NCBI RefSeq assembly: GCF_020544465.1
Contig: NZ_CP066126.1
Coordinates: forward strand, 5,084,001-5,148,000
From: Chromobacterium rhizoryzae
Lineage (GTDB): Bacteria; Pseudomonadota; Gammaproteobacteria; Burkholderiales; Chromobacteriaceae
Length of the DNA: 64,000 bases
Direction of reading: 5' to 3'
Of the stretch, positions 32,113 to 40,551 are shown piece after piece (position 1 is the stretch's first letter; the number at the start of each line of letters is the position of its first letter). The position numbers and the translations under genes are program-made. The notes beneath the pieces were generated by a model. It did no database searches, had not been told where the DNA came from, and worked only from the letters and a program-made list of their open reading frames with translations.

Positions 32113-34137
32113 ATGGCTGCATTACCGGAAACCGGGGCGACAGACCGCCTCAACCGCGCAGTGTTCCTCGGTTCGTCCAGCTGCATTCTGGCGCTGGCGC
32201 TGTGGGCGATGCTGGACGCCGACGCCGCCGCCCGCGTCATGGCCCAGGTGCTGGGCTGGATCACCGAGGGCTTTGGCTGGTACTACTTCCTGGCCGCCAC
32301 GCTCTATGTCTTGTTCGTCCTGGTCATCGCCTGTTCCCGCTTTGGCAGCATCAAGCTGGGACCGGCCCATTCGCGGCCGGAATACAGCCTGTTCACCTGG
32401 GGCGCGATGCTGTTCGCCGCCGGCATCGGCATCGACCTGATGTTTTTCTCGGTGGCCGAACCGGTCACCCACCTGCTGGCCCCGCCCGAGGGCGCGCCCG
32501 GCACCCACGCCGCCGCGCGCCAGGCCATGTCCTGGACCCTGTTCCACTACGGCATCACCGGCTGGTCGATGTACGCGTTGATGGGCATGGCCCTGGGCTA
32601 TTTCAGCTATCGCCATCAATTGCCGCTCAGCATCCGCTCGGCCCTCTATCCCATCTTCGGCCGTCGCATCCACGGCGCGCTCGGCCACGGCGTCGACATC
32701 GCCGCCGTGCTCGGCACCATCTTCGGCATCGCCACCTCGCTGGGCATAGGCGTGGTGCAGCTCAACTACGGCCTGCGCTTCATGTTCGACATTCCGGAAG
32801 GCGTGCTGGCGCAAGCCTTGCTGATCCTGCTGTCGGTGGCGATGGCCACCCTGTCCGTGGTCTCCGGCGTGGACAAGGGCATCCGCCGGCTATCGGAATT
32901 GAACGTGCTGCTGGCCATCCTGCTGATTCTGTTCGTGCTGTTCAGCGGCAATACCGTGTTCCTGCTCAACGGCCTGGTGCTGAACGTGGGAGACTACCTG
33001 AACGGCTTCGCCGGCATGACCCTGAACACCTTCGCCTTCCAGCGCCCGGTGGACTGGCTGAACGCCTGGACTCTGTTCTTCTGGGCCTGGTGGGTGGCCT
33101 GGGCGCCCTTCGTCGGCCTGTTCCTGGCGCGCATCTCGCGCGGCCGCACCCTGCGCCAATTCATCATCGGCACCCTGGTCATCCCCTTCGTGTTCACCTT
33201 GATCTGGATTTCCATCTTCGGCAACAGCGCGCTGGACCTGGTGCTGGCCGGCAACCAGAGCTTCGGCAAGACCGCGATGGAGACGCCGGAACGGGCGTTC
33301 TATTCGCTGCTGGCGCAATACCCGTGGACCGGTTTCAGCGCCCTGCTCGCCACCGTCACCGGTCTGCTGTTCTACGTCACCTCGGCCGACTCCGGCGCGC
33401 TGGTGCTGGGCAACTTCACCTCCATTCTCAAGGACCCGGCCAGCGACGCGCCCAAGTGGCTGCGCATTTTCTGGTCGCTGGCCATCGGCATCCTGACGCT
33501 GTCCATGCTGATGGTGGGCGGCGTGCCCACGCTGCAGAACGCCACCATCATCATGGGCTTGCCCTTCTCTTTCGTGATGTTCTTCATCATGGCCGGCTTG
33601 TACAAGGCGCTGCGGCGCGAAGGCATGCGCGAAGACAGCCGCCAGGCCAGCCTGGCCGGCTCGCTGTCCGGCCGCACCTACGCCCACTCCGATCCGCGGC
33701 TGAACTGGCAGCAACGGCTGAGCCGGGCGATGAGCTATCCGGACGCGGACCAGACCCGGACCATGCTGGAACACAGCTGCCTCCCGGCCTTGCGCGAGGT
33801 TTGCGCCGCGCTGCGCCAGCGCGGCGCCAAGGCGCGGCTGGAACAGGAAACAGACCCGCAGACCGGCCTGCCGCGGCTGGGCCTGCTCATCGCCGGCGAC
33901 GGCGACGCCGCCTTCCGCTACCGCATCCAGGCCGCCATGGCGGCCACGCCCTCCTTCGCCATCCGCGCCGCGCCCGGCCATTACTGCCGACTGGAAGTGC
34001 ACTTGCAGGACGGCAGCCAGGGCTACAGCCTGTGGGGCTACCACAAGGAACAGATCATCGCCGACATCCTGGACCAGTACGAACGGCATCTGCACTACCT
34101 CCACCTCAGCCGGCAAGCGCAGTCCGCCGCCTCATAG
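32113..34137 (+). CDS. betT: BCCT-family choline/betaine transporter, BetT type
   Basis: The protein has 674 residues. It carries the twelve-helix BCCT core (residues about 15-510), with FAAGIGIDLMFFSVAEPV, TLFHYGITGWSMYALMGMALGYFSY (the choline-binding Trp/Phe-rich helix) and FWAWWVAWAPFVGLFLARISRGRTLRQF. A cytoplasmic C-terminal extension of about 160 residues follows, typical of osmoregulated BetT. It imports choline (or betaine) with protons or sodium. No betAB or betI is nearby, so the substrate's fate is unresolved. The start is ATG 32113 with GGGAG upstream. Confidence 0.9.
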   Translation: MAALPETGATDRLNRAVFLGSSSCILALALWAMLDADAAARVMAQVLGWITEGFGWYYFLAATLYVLFVLVIACSRFGSIKLGPAHSRPEYSLFTWGAMLFAAGIGIDLMFFSVAEPVTHLLAPPEGAPGTHAAARQAMSWTLFHYGITGWSMYALMGMALGYFSYRHQLPLSIRSALYPIFGRRIHGALGHGVDIAAVLGTIFGIATSLGIGVVQLNYGLRFMFDIPEGVLAQALLILLSVAMATLSVVSGVDKGIRRLSELNVLLAILLILFVLFSGNTVFLLNGLVLNVGDYLNGFAGMTLNTFAFQRPVDWLNAWTLFFWAWWVAWAPFVGLFLARISRGRTLRQFIIGTLVIPFVFTLIWISIFGNSALDLVLAGNQSFGKTAMETPERAFYSLLAQYPWTGFSALLATVTGLLFYVTSADSGALVLGNFTSILKDPASDAPKWLRIFWSLAIGILTLSMLMVGGVPTLQNATIIMGLPFSFVMFFIMAGLYKALRREGMREDSRQASLAGSLSGRTYAHSDPRLNWQQRLSRAMSYPDADQTRTMLEHSCLPALREVCAALRQRGAKARLEQETDPQTGLPRLGLLIAGDGDAAFRYRIQAAMAATPSFAIRAAPGHYCRLEVHLQDGSQGYSLWGYHKEQIIADILDQYERHLHYLHLSRQAQSAAS

Positions 34138-34216
34138 GCCTCCGCGCCGCCGGGCTGGACGCCGCCGTCGCGGCGTCGCACCATGCGCTATTCAATCCGG
34201 CATGATGGGAAGCGCG

Positions 34217-35311
34217 ATGGAAACCGTGGAATGCGTGGTGATAGGCGCCGGCGTGATCGGCCTGGCCGTGGCGCGGCAGCTGGCGATGGCCGGCCGCGAA
34301 GTCCTCATCGTGGAAGCGGAAAGCGCCATCGGCCAGCATGCGTCCAGCCGCAACAGCGAAGTGATCCACGCCGGGCTCTACTATCCGCCCGGCAGCCTGA
34401 AAGCGCGGCTCTGCGTGGCCGGCCGCCGGCGGCTGTACGACTACTGCGCCCAGCGCGCGATTGCCCACCGGCGCTGCGGCAAGCTAGTCGTCGCCGCAAA
34501 CGAGGCCGAACTGCCGCGGCTGCAAGCCTTGCAACAGCGCGCCGCCGCCAACGGCGTCGATGATCTGCGCTGGCTGGACGCGGAACAGCTTCAGGCGCTG
34601 GAGCCGGCCTTGCAGGCCCGCGCCGCGCTGTTGTCGCCGTCCACCGGCATCATAGACAGCCACGGCCTGATGCTGGCCCTGCTGGCCGACGCCGAGGCCC
34701 ACGGCGCGACGCTGGCCTTGAACTCCCCGCTGCAAGACGGCCGCGTGAGCGGCGACGGTTTGGAGCTGAACATCGCCGGCATGCGGCTACGCGCAGGGCT
34801 GACGGTCAACGCCGCCGGCGCGTGGGCGCCGCGGGCGGCGGCCAGCATTGCCGGCGTTCCACGTGAAACCATTCCCACGCCCTATTACGCGCGCGGCGTC
34901 TATTTCGCGCTGCAAGGCCGCTCGCCGTTCCAGCGCCTGATCTACCCGCTGCCCGAGGCCGGCGGCCTGGGCACGCATCTGACGCTGGACCTGGCCGGCC
35001 AGGCGCGCTTCGGCCCGGACCTGGAATGGGTGGACGCCATCGACTACCAAGTGGACCCGGCGCGCGCGGAGCGCTTCCACGCCGGCGTCCGCCGCTGGTG
35101 GCCGACGCTGCCGGAACAGGCGCTGGCGCCGGCCTACGCCGGCATCCGCCCCAAGATCGCCGGCCCCGGCGCGCCGGACGCGGACTTCCTGATCCAGGGG
35201 CCGGCGCAACACGGCGTGCCCGGCCTGCTCCAACTCTACGGCATCGAATCCCCCGGCCTCACCGCCAGCCTGGCGCTGGCCGAATACGCGGCGGCGACGC
35301 TGACGGCATAG
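34217..35311 (+). CDS. FAD-dependent oxidoreductase, LhgO/DAO superfamily
   Basis: This 364-residue DAO-fold flavoprotein has an N-terminal GAGVIG FAD motif (10-15), ASSRNSEVIHAGLYYPPGSLKA (the LhgO-like active-site signature), and a C-terminal PKIAGPGAPDADFLIQGP. The pattern is closest to L-2-hydroxyglutarate oxidases. It would oxidise a 2-hydroxy acid to the keto acid. The ATG at 34217 has GGAAG 8 bases upstream and is preferred to ATGs 12 and 15 bases earlier. A parS-like palindrome (34855) is inside its coding sequence. Confidence 0.8.
   Translation: METVECVVIGAGVIGLAVARQLAMAGREVLIVEAESAIGQHASSRNSEVIHAGLYYPPGSLKARLCVAGRRRLYDYCAQRAIAHRRCGKLVVAANEAELPRLQALQQRAAANGVDDLRWLDAEQLQALEPALQARAALLSPSTGIIDSHGLMLALLADAEAHGATLALNSPLQDGRVSGDGLELNIAGMRLRAGLTVNAAGAWAPRAAASIAGVPRETIPTPYYARGVYFALQGRSPFQRLIYPLPEAGGLGTHLTLDLAGQARFGPDLEWVDAIDYQVDPARAERFHAGVRRWWPTLPEQALAPAYAGIRPKIAGPGAPDADFLIQGPAQHGVPGLLQLYGIESPGLTASLALAEYAAATLTA
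34855..34870. promoter_or_regulatory. parS-like ParB-binding palindrome 1
   Basis: CGTTCCACGTGAAACC, matching the ParB site consensus TGTTNCACGTGAAACA at the 14 central positions (GTTCCACGTGAAAC). It lies inside the flavoprotein gene, where parS sites are often tolerated. One of three sites in this window. Confidence 0.65.
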
Positions 35312-35369
35312 CGCCGGGACGAGTTGTCCGCTTACAATCGAACCGTCCCAACCCGCCGCCTCGCAGTCT

Positions 35370-36134
35370 ATGCTCATTCTGAATCAACGCCAGCAGGAAT
35401 TGCTGGCCATGGTCAAACGCGACAGCTACGTCAGCGTGGAAAAGCTGGCCGAACATTTTTCCGTCACCCGGCAGACCATACGCCGCGACATCGCGCTGCT
35501 GGCCGAGCATCAGTTGCTGCAACGCTATCACGGCGGCGCCAGCGTGCTGTCCAGCGTGGAGAACGTCGCCTACCAGGCGCGGCAGGTGCTGTGCATAGAC
35601 GAAAAGCGCCGCATCGCCGAATGCCTGGCCCGCCACATCCCGGACAACGCTTCGCTGTTCATCAATCTGGGCACCACCACCGAGGAAGTGGCCAAGGCGC
35701 TGCACCAGCACCGCGGCCTGCGGGTGATCACCAATAATCTGCACGTGGCGGACACCATGTGCGACTACCCGGACTGCGAAGTCATCGTGCTGGGCGGCAT
35801 GCTGCGCAAACGCGACCGCGGCATCACCGGCGAGGCCACGGTGCAGCTGATCCGCCAGTTCCGCGTCGATTACGGCATCATCGGCATTTCCAGCATCGAG
35901 CTGGACGGCACGCTGCGCGATTACGACTACCGCGAGGTGCGCAGCGCCGAGGCCATCATCCAGCAATCCCGCCATGTCTTCCTGGCCGCCGACCACAGCA
36001 AGTTCGACCGCCCGGCGCTGGTGGAGCTGGGCCATCTGTCGCAGATCGACGCGCTGTTCACCGACCAGCCGCCGCCGCCCGCCGTCGTCGAGCTGATGCG
36101 GGAGGCGGATACCCAATTGTACGTGGCGGACTGA
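35370..36134 (+). CDS. glpR: DeoR-family repressor, GlpR-like
   Basis: The protein has 254 residues. The N-terminal DeoR HTH reads QRQQELLAMVKRDSYVSVEKLAEHFSVTRQTIRRDI, and the sugar-phosphate-binding domain follows. FINLGTTTEEVAKAL (anion-binding loop) and the DYGIIGISSIELDGTLRDYDYREV segment match GlpR, the glycerol-3-phosphate repressor. No glp gene is adjacent, so the regulon is probably elsewhere. The flavoprotein before it ends 58 bases upstream and may be in the same transcript. Confidence 0.8.
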   Translation: MLILNQRQQELLAMVKRDSYVSVEKLAEHFSVTRQTIRRDIALLAEHQLLQRYHGGASVLSSVENVAYQARQVLCIDEKRRIAECLARHIPDNASLFINLGTTTEEVAKALHQHRGLRVITNNLHVADTMCDYPDCEVIVLGGMLRKRDRGITGEATVQLIRQFRVDYGIIGISSIELDGTLRDYDYREVRSAEAIIQQSRHVFLAADHSKFDRPALVELGHLSQIDALFTDQPPPPAVVELMREADTQLYVAD

Positions 36135-36180
36135 GCCGGCCTCGGAGCCCGCTCAAGGTCCGTCCGCCTTGCGCCGCGTC

Positions 36181-36903
36181 TCAGGGCTGCTGCCGCGTCG
36201 CCGCCAGCACGATCTCGCGAATGCACACATTCTGCGGCTGCTGATAGGCGTAGACGATGGCGCTGGCTACGTCTTCCGCCGCCAACACGCCGCCCATCTC
36301 CTGTTTCCAGGCTTCGTAACCGGCCTTGATCGCCTCGCTGCTGGTATGCGACAGCAACTCGGTGTCCACCGCGCCCGGCGCTATCGTCACCACCCGCACG
36401 CCGTGGTCCGCCACTTCCTCGCGCAGATTCTCAGACATCGCGTGCACCGCGAACTTGGTGCCGCAATAGGCCACATGGTTGGGGAAGGTCTTGCGCCCGG
36501 CCACCGAGCTGATATTGATCACCGTGCCGCGCTTGCGCTCCACCATGCCGCCCAGCACCGTGTGGATGCCGTTGAGCAGGCCGTGCACATTGACGTCGAA
36601 CATGGTTTTCCACTCCTCCGGCGCCTGCTCGGCCATCTGTCCCAGCAACATCACGCCGGCGTTGTTGACGATGGCGTCCACCGGCCCGAAGCGGCCCTCC
36701 GCCTCCGCCACCGCGGCGGCCAGCTGGGCGCGGTCGGTCACGTCCACCGCGCGGCACAAGGTATTGGGCAAGGCCAGCGCTTCCAGCCGCTCCACCCGAC
36801 GCGCCAATAGCAAGAGCGGATGGCCTTGTTGCGACAACAAACGGGCGGTGGCGGCGCCGATGCCGGAGCTGGCGCCGGTGATGACAATGAGAGCCTTACT
36901 CAT
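36181..36903 (-). CDS. Short-chain dehydrogenase/reductase (YdfG-like classical SDR)
   Basis: The protein has 240 residues: TGASSGIG at 9-16 binds NADP, NNAG at 80-83, and the catalytic Ser (132/133), Tyr146 and Lys150 (SSVAGRK and AYCGTK) are in place. The sequence FDVNVHGLLNGIH is typical of YdfG/serine 3-dehydrogenase-like SDRs. The substrate is unknown. It is divergent from a LysR regulator 115 bases away, which likely controls it. Confidence 0.86.
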   Translation of the reverse strand: MSKALIVITGASSGIGAATARLLSQQGHPLLLLARRVERLEALALPNTLCRAVDVTDRAQLAAAVAEAEGRFGPVDAIVNNAGVMLLGQMAEQAPEEWKTMFDVNVHGLLNGIHTVLGGMVERKRGTVINISSVAGRKTFPNHVAYCGTKFAVHAMSENLREEVADHGVRVVTIAPGAVDTELLSHTSSEAIKAGYEAWKQEMGGVLAAEDVASAIVYAYQQPQNVCIREIVLAATRQQP

Positions 36904-36968
36904 GGAACTTCTCCTTTAGCAATAGAAATAACTGATATCAAATCCTTGAGCAGCACTATAATTCGCTG

Positions 36969-36988
36969 ACGATTCCACGAAAAATCGT
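36969..36988. promoter_or_regulatory. Possible LysR operator between the SDR and LysR genes
   Basis: Inverted repeat ACGATT-N8-AATCGT in the AT-rich divergent gap, about 30 bases before the LysR start. Confidence 0.35.
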
Positions 36989-37018
36989 TTATTCCACTTG
37001 CTGCCATCGGTTTAATTT

Positions 37019-37846
37019 ATGGATATCCGCTCACTCAAAGCCTTCATCGCCGTATTCGAAGAGCGCAACATCACCCAGGCCTCGGCGCGTCTCTACCTGA
37101 GCCAGCCTGCGCTGTCCGCCACCATCCGGCAACTGGAAGAACAGCTGGGGGCCGCGCTGTTCCAGCGTCAGCCGCGCGGGGTGGAAGTGACCGACGCCGC
37201 CCGGCTGCTGTACCCGGCGGCGCGGCGGCTGGTGGAAGAAGCCGACAGCCTGACACAGCTGTTTCGCAGCCGGCAGGACTGCCTTCCGCTGACGCTGGGA
37301 GTGGCGGCGGACCTGGGCCAGGCCGACGTGGCGCGCGTGTTGGCGGCGGCCTACCGCGCTGTGGACGGCTTGCTGCTGGAACTGGCGGCGGGCTGCGCCG
37401 GCGACGCGCGGCTGGACGAGGAGGCCAATCGTTGCGAGGACGAGCTGTTCCTGCCGCTGTGGGAAGAAGATTATGTGCTGGCGATGTGCGCCGACGCGCC
37501 GCTGGCGGGACAGCCGCTGCTACGGCCGGGACAACTGCTGGGCCAGGACCTGATCGCCTGCCCGGACCATCCGTCGCACCAGCGCTTCGCCAGCCTGTTG
37601 GGCGAGGCGGCGCGGGAACTGGCGGTGGCGGCGCGCTGCGCCACCCTGCAACAGGCGGCGACGCTGGCCGCGGCCGGCGCCGGCGTCGCCTTCGTCCCGC
37701 AGGGGCTGGCCAAGGACCACCCCGAGCTGCGCTGCGTGCAGCTGGAACAGGCGGAACTCAGCCGCCGCGTCGGCCTGTGCTACGCGCCGGACGCCTTGGC
37801 CAAGCCGGCGCTGGCCCGTTTGAAACAAGGCCTGGCCGGCGGCTGA
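37019..37846 (+). CDS. LysR-family transcriptional regulator
   Basis: The protein has 275 residues, slightly short for the family. HTH at residues 1-60 (MDIRSLKAFIAVFEERNITQASARLYLSQPALSATIRQLEEQLG). The effector domain appears compact, with only one clear lobe signature and an unusual central stretch (LDEEANRCEDELFLPLWEEDYVLAM). It is divergent from the SDR gene and probably regulates it. Its TGA stop directly adjoins repeat B3. The region after it up to tyrB holds no gene. Confidence 0.82.
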   Translation: MDIRSLKAFIAVFEERNITQASARLYLSQPALSATIRQLEEQLGAALFQRQPRGVEVTDAARLLYPAARRLVEEADSLTQLFRSRQDCLPLTLGVAADLGQADVARVLAAAYRAVDGLLLELAAGCAGDARLDEEANRCEDELFLPLWEEDYVLAMCADAPLAGQPLLRPGQLLGQDLIACPDHPSHQRFASLLGEAARELAVAARCATLQQAATLAAAGAGVAFVPQGLAKDHPELRCVQLEQAELSRRVGLCYAPDALAKPALARLKQGLAGG

Positions 37847-37980
37847 GGACCTGTTTTAACAGCGGCTGACAAAGCTCAGGTTTACGGCTGAGGCAAGACG
37901 CGCCGACGTAGGCAGTGCCTTGAGTACGGCAAGCCGGCGCAACACGGCATCAGCGGTTTTGTCAGCCGCGCTTGGTCTTA
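37844..37980 (-). repeat. Dispersed repeat type B, copy B3
   Basis: Reverse-orientation type B copy of about 137 bp with inverted ends GCGGCTGACAAAG and TTTTGTCAGCCGC. It starts at the LysR stop codon (TGAGGACC) and ends TTA, which is shared with the next repeat, E5. Confidence 0.75.
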
Positions 37981-38124
37981 GAACCTGTTCAAAGTCTCGC
38001 GAGCAAGGGCGAGACAAGGCGAAAACGGCTGAAGAAGCGGAATGTACGTGTGGTACATGAGCATTCTGAATGCCGTTTTCAACGCCGTATCGCCGACGCG
38101 CAGCAGGCTTTGAACAGGTTCTTA
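37978..38124 (+). repeat. Dispersed repeat type E, copy E5 (best consensus, CAAAG subtype)
   Basis: 147-bp forward copy with ends TTAGAACCTGTTCAAAGTCT and CTTTGAACAGGTTCTTA. It has the full interior, including the core GCGGAATGTACGTGTGG. It shares its terminal TTA with B3 on the left and with E6 on the right. Confidence 0.9.
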
Positions 38125-38270
38125 GAACCTGTTTACGATCTCGCGAGCTAGAGCGAGACAAGGCAAAAACAGCCGAGAAAGCGGAATGTACACGTGGTAC
38201 ATGAGCATTTCGAAGCCGCACTCACCGTGTCACATTTCACGACGCGCAGCAGATCGTAAACAGGTTCTTA
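38122..38270 (+). repeat. Dispersed repeat type E, copy E6 (TACGATC subtype)
   Basis: 149-bp forward copy with ends TTAGAACCTGTTTACGATCT and AGATCGTAAACAGGTTCTTA. The core GCGGAATGTACACGTGG is conserved. The last three bases are the tyrB stop codon (TAA on the minus strand). Confidence 0.9.
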
Positions 38271-39461
38271 CTGCACCGCGGCGAAAGCCTTGGCCACATA
38301 AGGCGCATTGGCGCGGGTCAAGCCGGCCACGCACATGCGGCCGGTGCCCACCAGATAGACACCGAAACGCTCACGCAGGGCGTCCACCTGGGCCTGGCTG
38401 AAGCCGGTGTAGCTGAACATGCCGCGCTGATGGACCAGATAGGCGAAGTCCTGCTCCGGCAGCGCCTGCTTCAGCACCTCCACCAGAATGCCGCGCATCT
38501 CCAGGATGCGGCCGCGCATCTCGTTCACCTCGGACACCCACAGCGCTTTCAGCTCGGCGTCGCCCAGCACGGTGGCGATCAAGCGCGCGCCGGTGGTGGG
38601 CGGATTGGAGTAGTTGCGGCGCACCGTGGCCTTGAGCTGGCCCAACACCAGCTCCGCCTCGGCCTGGCTCGGGCATACCACCGACAGGCCGCCGCAGCGC
38701 TCGCCGTACAGCGAGAAGATCTTGGAGAAGGAGTTGCTGACCAGGAAGGACACACCGGCGTCGGCCATCGCGCGGATGGCGTAGGCGTCCTCTTCCAAGC
38801 CGGCGCCGAAACCCTGGTAGGCGATGTCCATGAAGGGAATCAGCTGCTTGCGCTTGGCCAGCGCCACCACCTGATCCCACTGCGCATTGTCCAGATCCGA
38901 GCCGGTGGGGTTGTGGCAACACGGATGCAGCAGCAGGATGCTGCCGGCGGGCAGGGTTTCCAGCGTGTCCAGCATCGCCGCGAAGTCCACGCCGCGGGTT
39001 TGCGGATCGAAATAGGGGTAGCGATTGACCGCGATGCCGGCGCCTTCGAAGATGGCCACGTGGTTGTCCCAGGTCGGATCGCTGACCCACACCTGGGCGT
39101 CGGGGAAATAGCGCTTGAGGAAGTCCGCGCCCACTTTCAGCGCGCCGGAGCCGCCCAGGGTCTGGATGGTGGCGACGCGGCCGGCGGCCAGCGCCGGATG
39201 TCCCTCGCCGAACAACAGCTCCTGCACCGCCTTGCGGTAGGCCGGCAGGCCGTCCATCGGCAGATAAGTGCAAGGCTGGGCCGGCTGGGCCGCCAGCTTG
39301 GCCTCAGCCTGCTGCACCGCGTTCAGGCGCGGAATGCGGCCCTGCTCGTCGTAATACAGTCCGATGCTGAGGTTGACCTTGTCGCCGCGCGCATCCTTGC
39401 CGAAGGCGTCGACCAGCGACAGGATGGGATCGCCGGCGTAGGCGTCGACGTGCTGAAACAT
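38268..39461 (-). CDS. tyrB: Aromatic amino acid aminotransferase TyrB
   Basis: This 397-residue class I aminotransferase is of the AspC/TyrB type. YYDEQGRIPRLNAVQ and TYLPMDGLPAYR come first, HNPTGSDL binds PLP, MDIAYQGF carries the PLP Asp/Tyr, and SNSFSKIFSLYGER carries the Schiff-base Lys at about 247. It interconverts aromatic amino acids and keto acids; with aroG it belongs to aromatic amino-acid metabolism, though the two are not adjacent. The stop codon belongs to the end of repeat E6, so only the last codons lie before the element. Confidence 0.9.
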   Translation of the reverse strand: MFQHVDAYAGDPILSLVDAFGKDARGDKVNLSIGLYYDEQGRIPRLNAVQQAEAKLAAQPAQPCTYLPMDGLPAYRKAVQELLFGEGHPALAAGRVATIQTLGGSGALKVGADFLKRYFPDAQVWVSDPTWDNHVAIFEGAGIAVNRYPYFDPQTRGVDFAAMLDTLETLPAGSILLLHPCCHNPTGSDLDNAQWDQVVALAKRKQLIPFMDIAYQGFGAGLEEDAYAIRAMADAGVSFLVSNSFSKIFSLYGERCGGLSVVCPSQAEAELVLGQLKATVRRNYSNPPTTGARLIATVLGDAELKALWVSEVNEMRGRILEMRGILVEVLKQALPEQDFAYLVHQRGMFSYTGFSQAQVDALRERFGVYLVGTGRMCVAGLTRANAPYVAKAFAAVQ

Positions 39462-39503
39462 GTGTTTCTCCTTGAGTAGTGTGGTATCGCCTCGTGCAGC
39501 CGT

Positions 39504-39606
39504 TTAGAACGGTTAACAAACCCCTGATGCTGCGTTGGACCGACTTGCCGTACTCAACGGCGCGCCATGCCTCAGGCGTGAAACCCATGTTTGTTAGCCG
39601 CTCTTA
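39504..39606 (+). repeat. Dispersed repeat type B, copy B2
   Basis: 103-bp copy with ends TTAGAACGGTTAACAAACC and GTTTGTTAGCCGCTCTTA. It shares its terminal TTA with the adjacent E7. Confidence 0.75.
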
Positions 39607-39752
39607 GAACGTGTTTACGATCTCGCGAGCTCAGGCGAGACCAGGCGAAAACCGCTGGGAAAGCGGAATGTACGAGTGGTACATGAGCATTTCGAGACGG
39701 TATTCACCGTGCCACGTCTCACGACGCGCAGCAGATCGTAAACAGCTTCTTA
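39604..39752 (+). repeat. Dispersed repeat type E, copy E7
   Basis: 149-bp forward copy with ends TTAGAACGTGTTTACGATCT and AGATCGTAAACAGCTTCTTA and an intact core. It joins B2 at a shared TTA. Confidence 0.85.
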
Positions 39753-39801
39753 CGCCGCCCTCTGACGGGGCGGTAAAGATAGAGTATTGTGCCAGACGGA
39801 T

Positions 39802-40101
39802 TCAGGACCCGGACGCCAGATCGTCGCGCTTCAGCGCCAGCATCATCGCCGCGATCCACGGCAGGATCAGCCAGCCGCCCAGCACATTCAGCGCCGCCAC
39901 CAGCTTCAGCCGCGGGCTGCCCACCAAGGCGGCGGTCAAGGTCGGCACCAGATAAGCGCCGCCCAAGGCCAGCGCATTGCCCAGATACATCGCCCATTGC
40001 TGCCACTGCGGCTCGCCGCTGTAAGCGCCGTAAGCCCACAAGGCCAGCGCCGCCGCCAGCACCGTGAAGAACAGCTTGCGCGCCATCGTCAAAATCTTCA
40101 T
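39802..40101 (-). CDS. Small membrane protein, superinfection-immunity (Imm_superinfect) type
   Basis: This 99-residue protein has three hydrophobic segments (about 9-27, 36-60, 68-88). The last part, YLVPTLTAALVGSPRLKLVAALNVLGGWLILPWIAAMMLAL, follows the pattern P-T-x-x-A-x-x-x-x-x-L-x-x-x-x-A-L-N-x-x-x-G-W of the Imm_superinfect family. That family is named for T4 Imm but is widespread in chromosomes, usually without proven function. GGAAG precedes the ATG. It is monocistronic. Confidence 0.65.
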   Translation of the reverse strand: MKILTMARKLFFTVLAAALALWAYGAYSGEPQWQQWAMYLGNALALGGAYLVPTLTAALVGSPRLKLVAALNVLGGWLILPWIAAMMLALKRDDLASGS

Positions 40102-40551
40102 ATCTTCCTAATCCGTTCTCGCCGCGACGGCGCCATCAGCCGCCGCCACAATGAAATGCCAAGCTTAATCAGTCTTGCGCCAATATGGCAAAAGCAATTG
40201 CATAAATCAGACAGTTTGCGCCACATTTTTACCAAACAGCGCAAGATTGATATGCATCAGGCAAGCATGGGATTCCCATTTCAACTAATGCGAACCATCT
40301 GCCTACAATCCACTTGCCCTCACCGCCAACCGCCGCACGCTTAGCGCGCGGCCAACATGAGCCGTCTCGCACCGCGACTGACCGCTCAGAACCTGTTTGC
40401 GATCTGCTGCGCGTCGTGAGACGTCACACGGTGAGTACCGCTTCGAAATGCTCATGTACCGTTTGTACACTGCGCTTTCTCAGCCGTTTTCGCCTTGTCT
40501 CGCCTGAGCTCGCTAGATCGTAAACACGCTCCCAGAGAAGAGGAATGCATC
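40102..40551. other. Intergenic region upstream of the C69 peptidase
   Basis: 450 bases without a gene. The left 285 bases are moderately AT-rich with no recognised site; the right 150 are repeat E8, so the peptidase promoter is either inside the repeat or to its left. Confidence 0.5.
40388..40535 (-). repeat. Dispersed repeat type E, copy E8
   Basis: 148-bp reverse-orientation copy (AGAACCTGTTTGCGATCTGC ... TAGATCGTAAACACGCTC) placed directly in front of the peptidase ribosome-binding site. Confidence 0.85.

Larger units (their letters stand above)
39462..39801. other. Repeat-filled upstream region of tyrB
   Basis: Apart from about 40 bases next to tyrB and 50 next to the small membrane protein, this gap is filled by repeats B2 and E7. 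The tyrB promoter must therefore lie in the about 40 bases or within B2. Confidence 0.55.

Noticed and set aside
38189..38201. CACGTG within the core of repeat copies (GTACACGTGGTAC)
   Set aside because: The flanks do not match the parS arms GTTYC/GAAAC; it is part of the type E repeat core and varies between copies.
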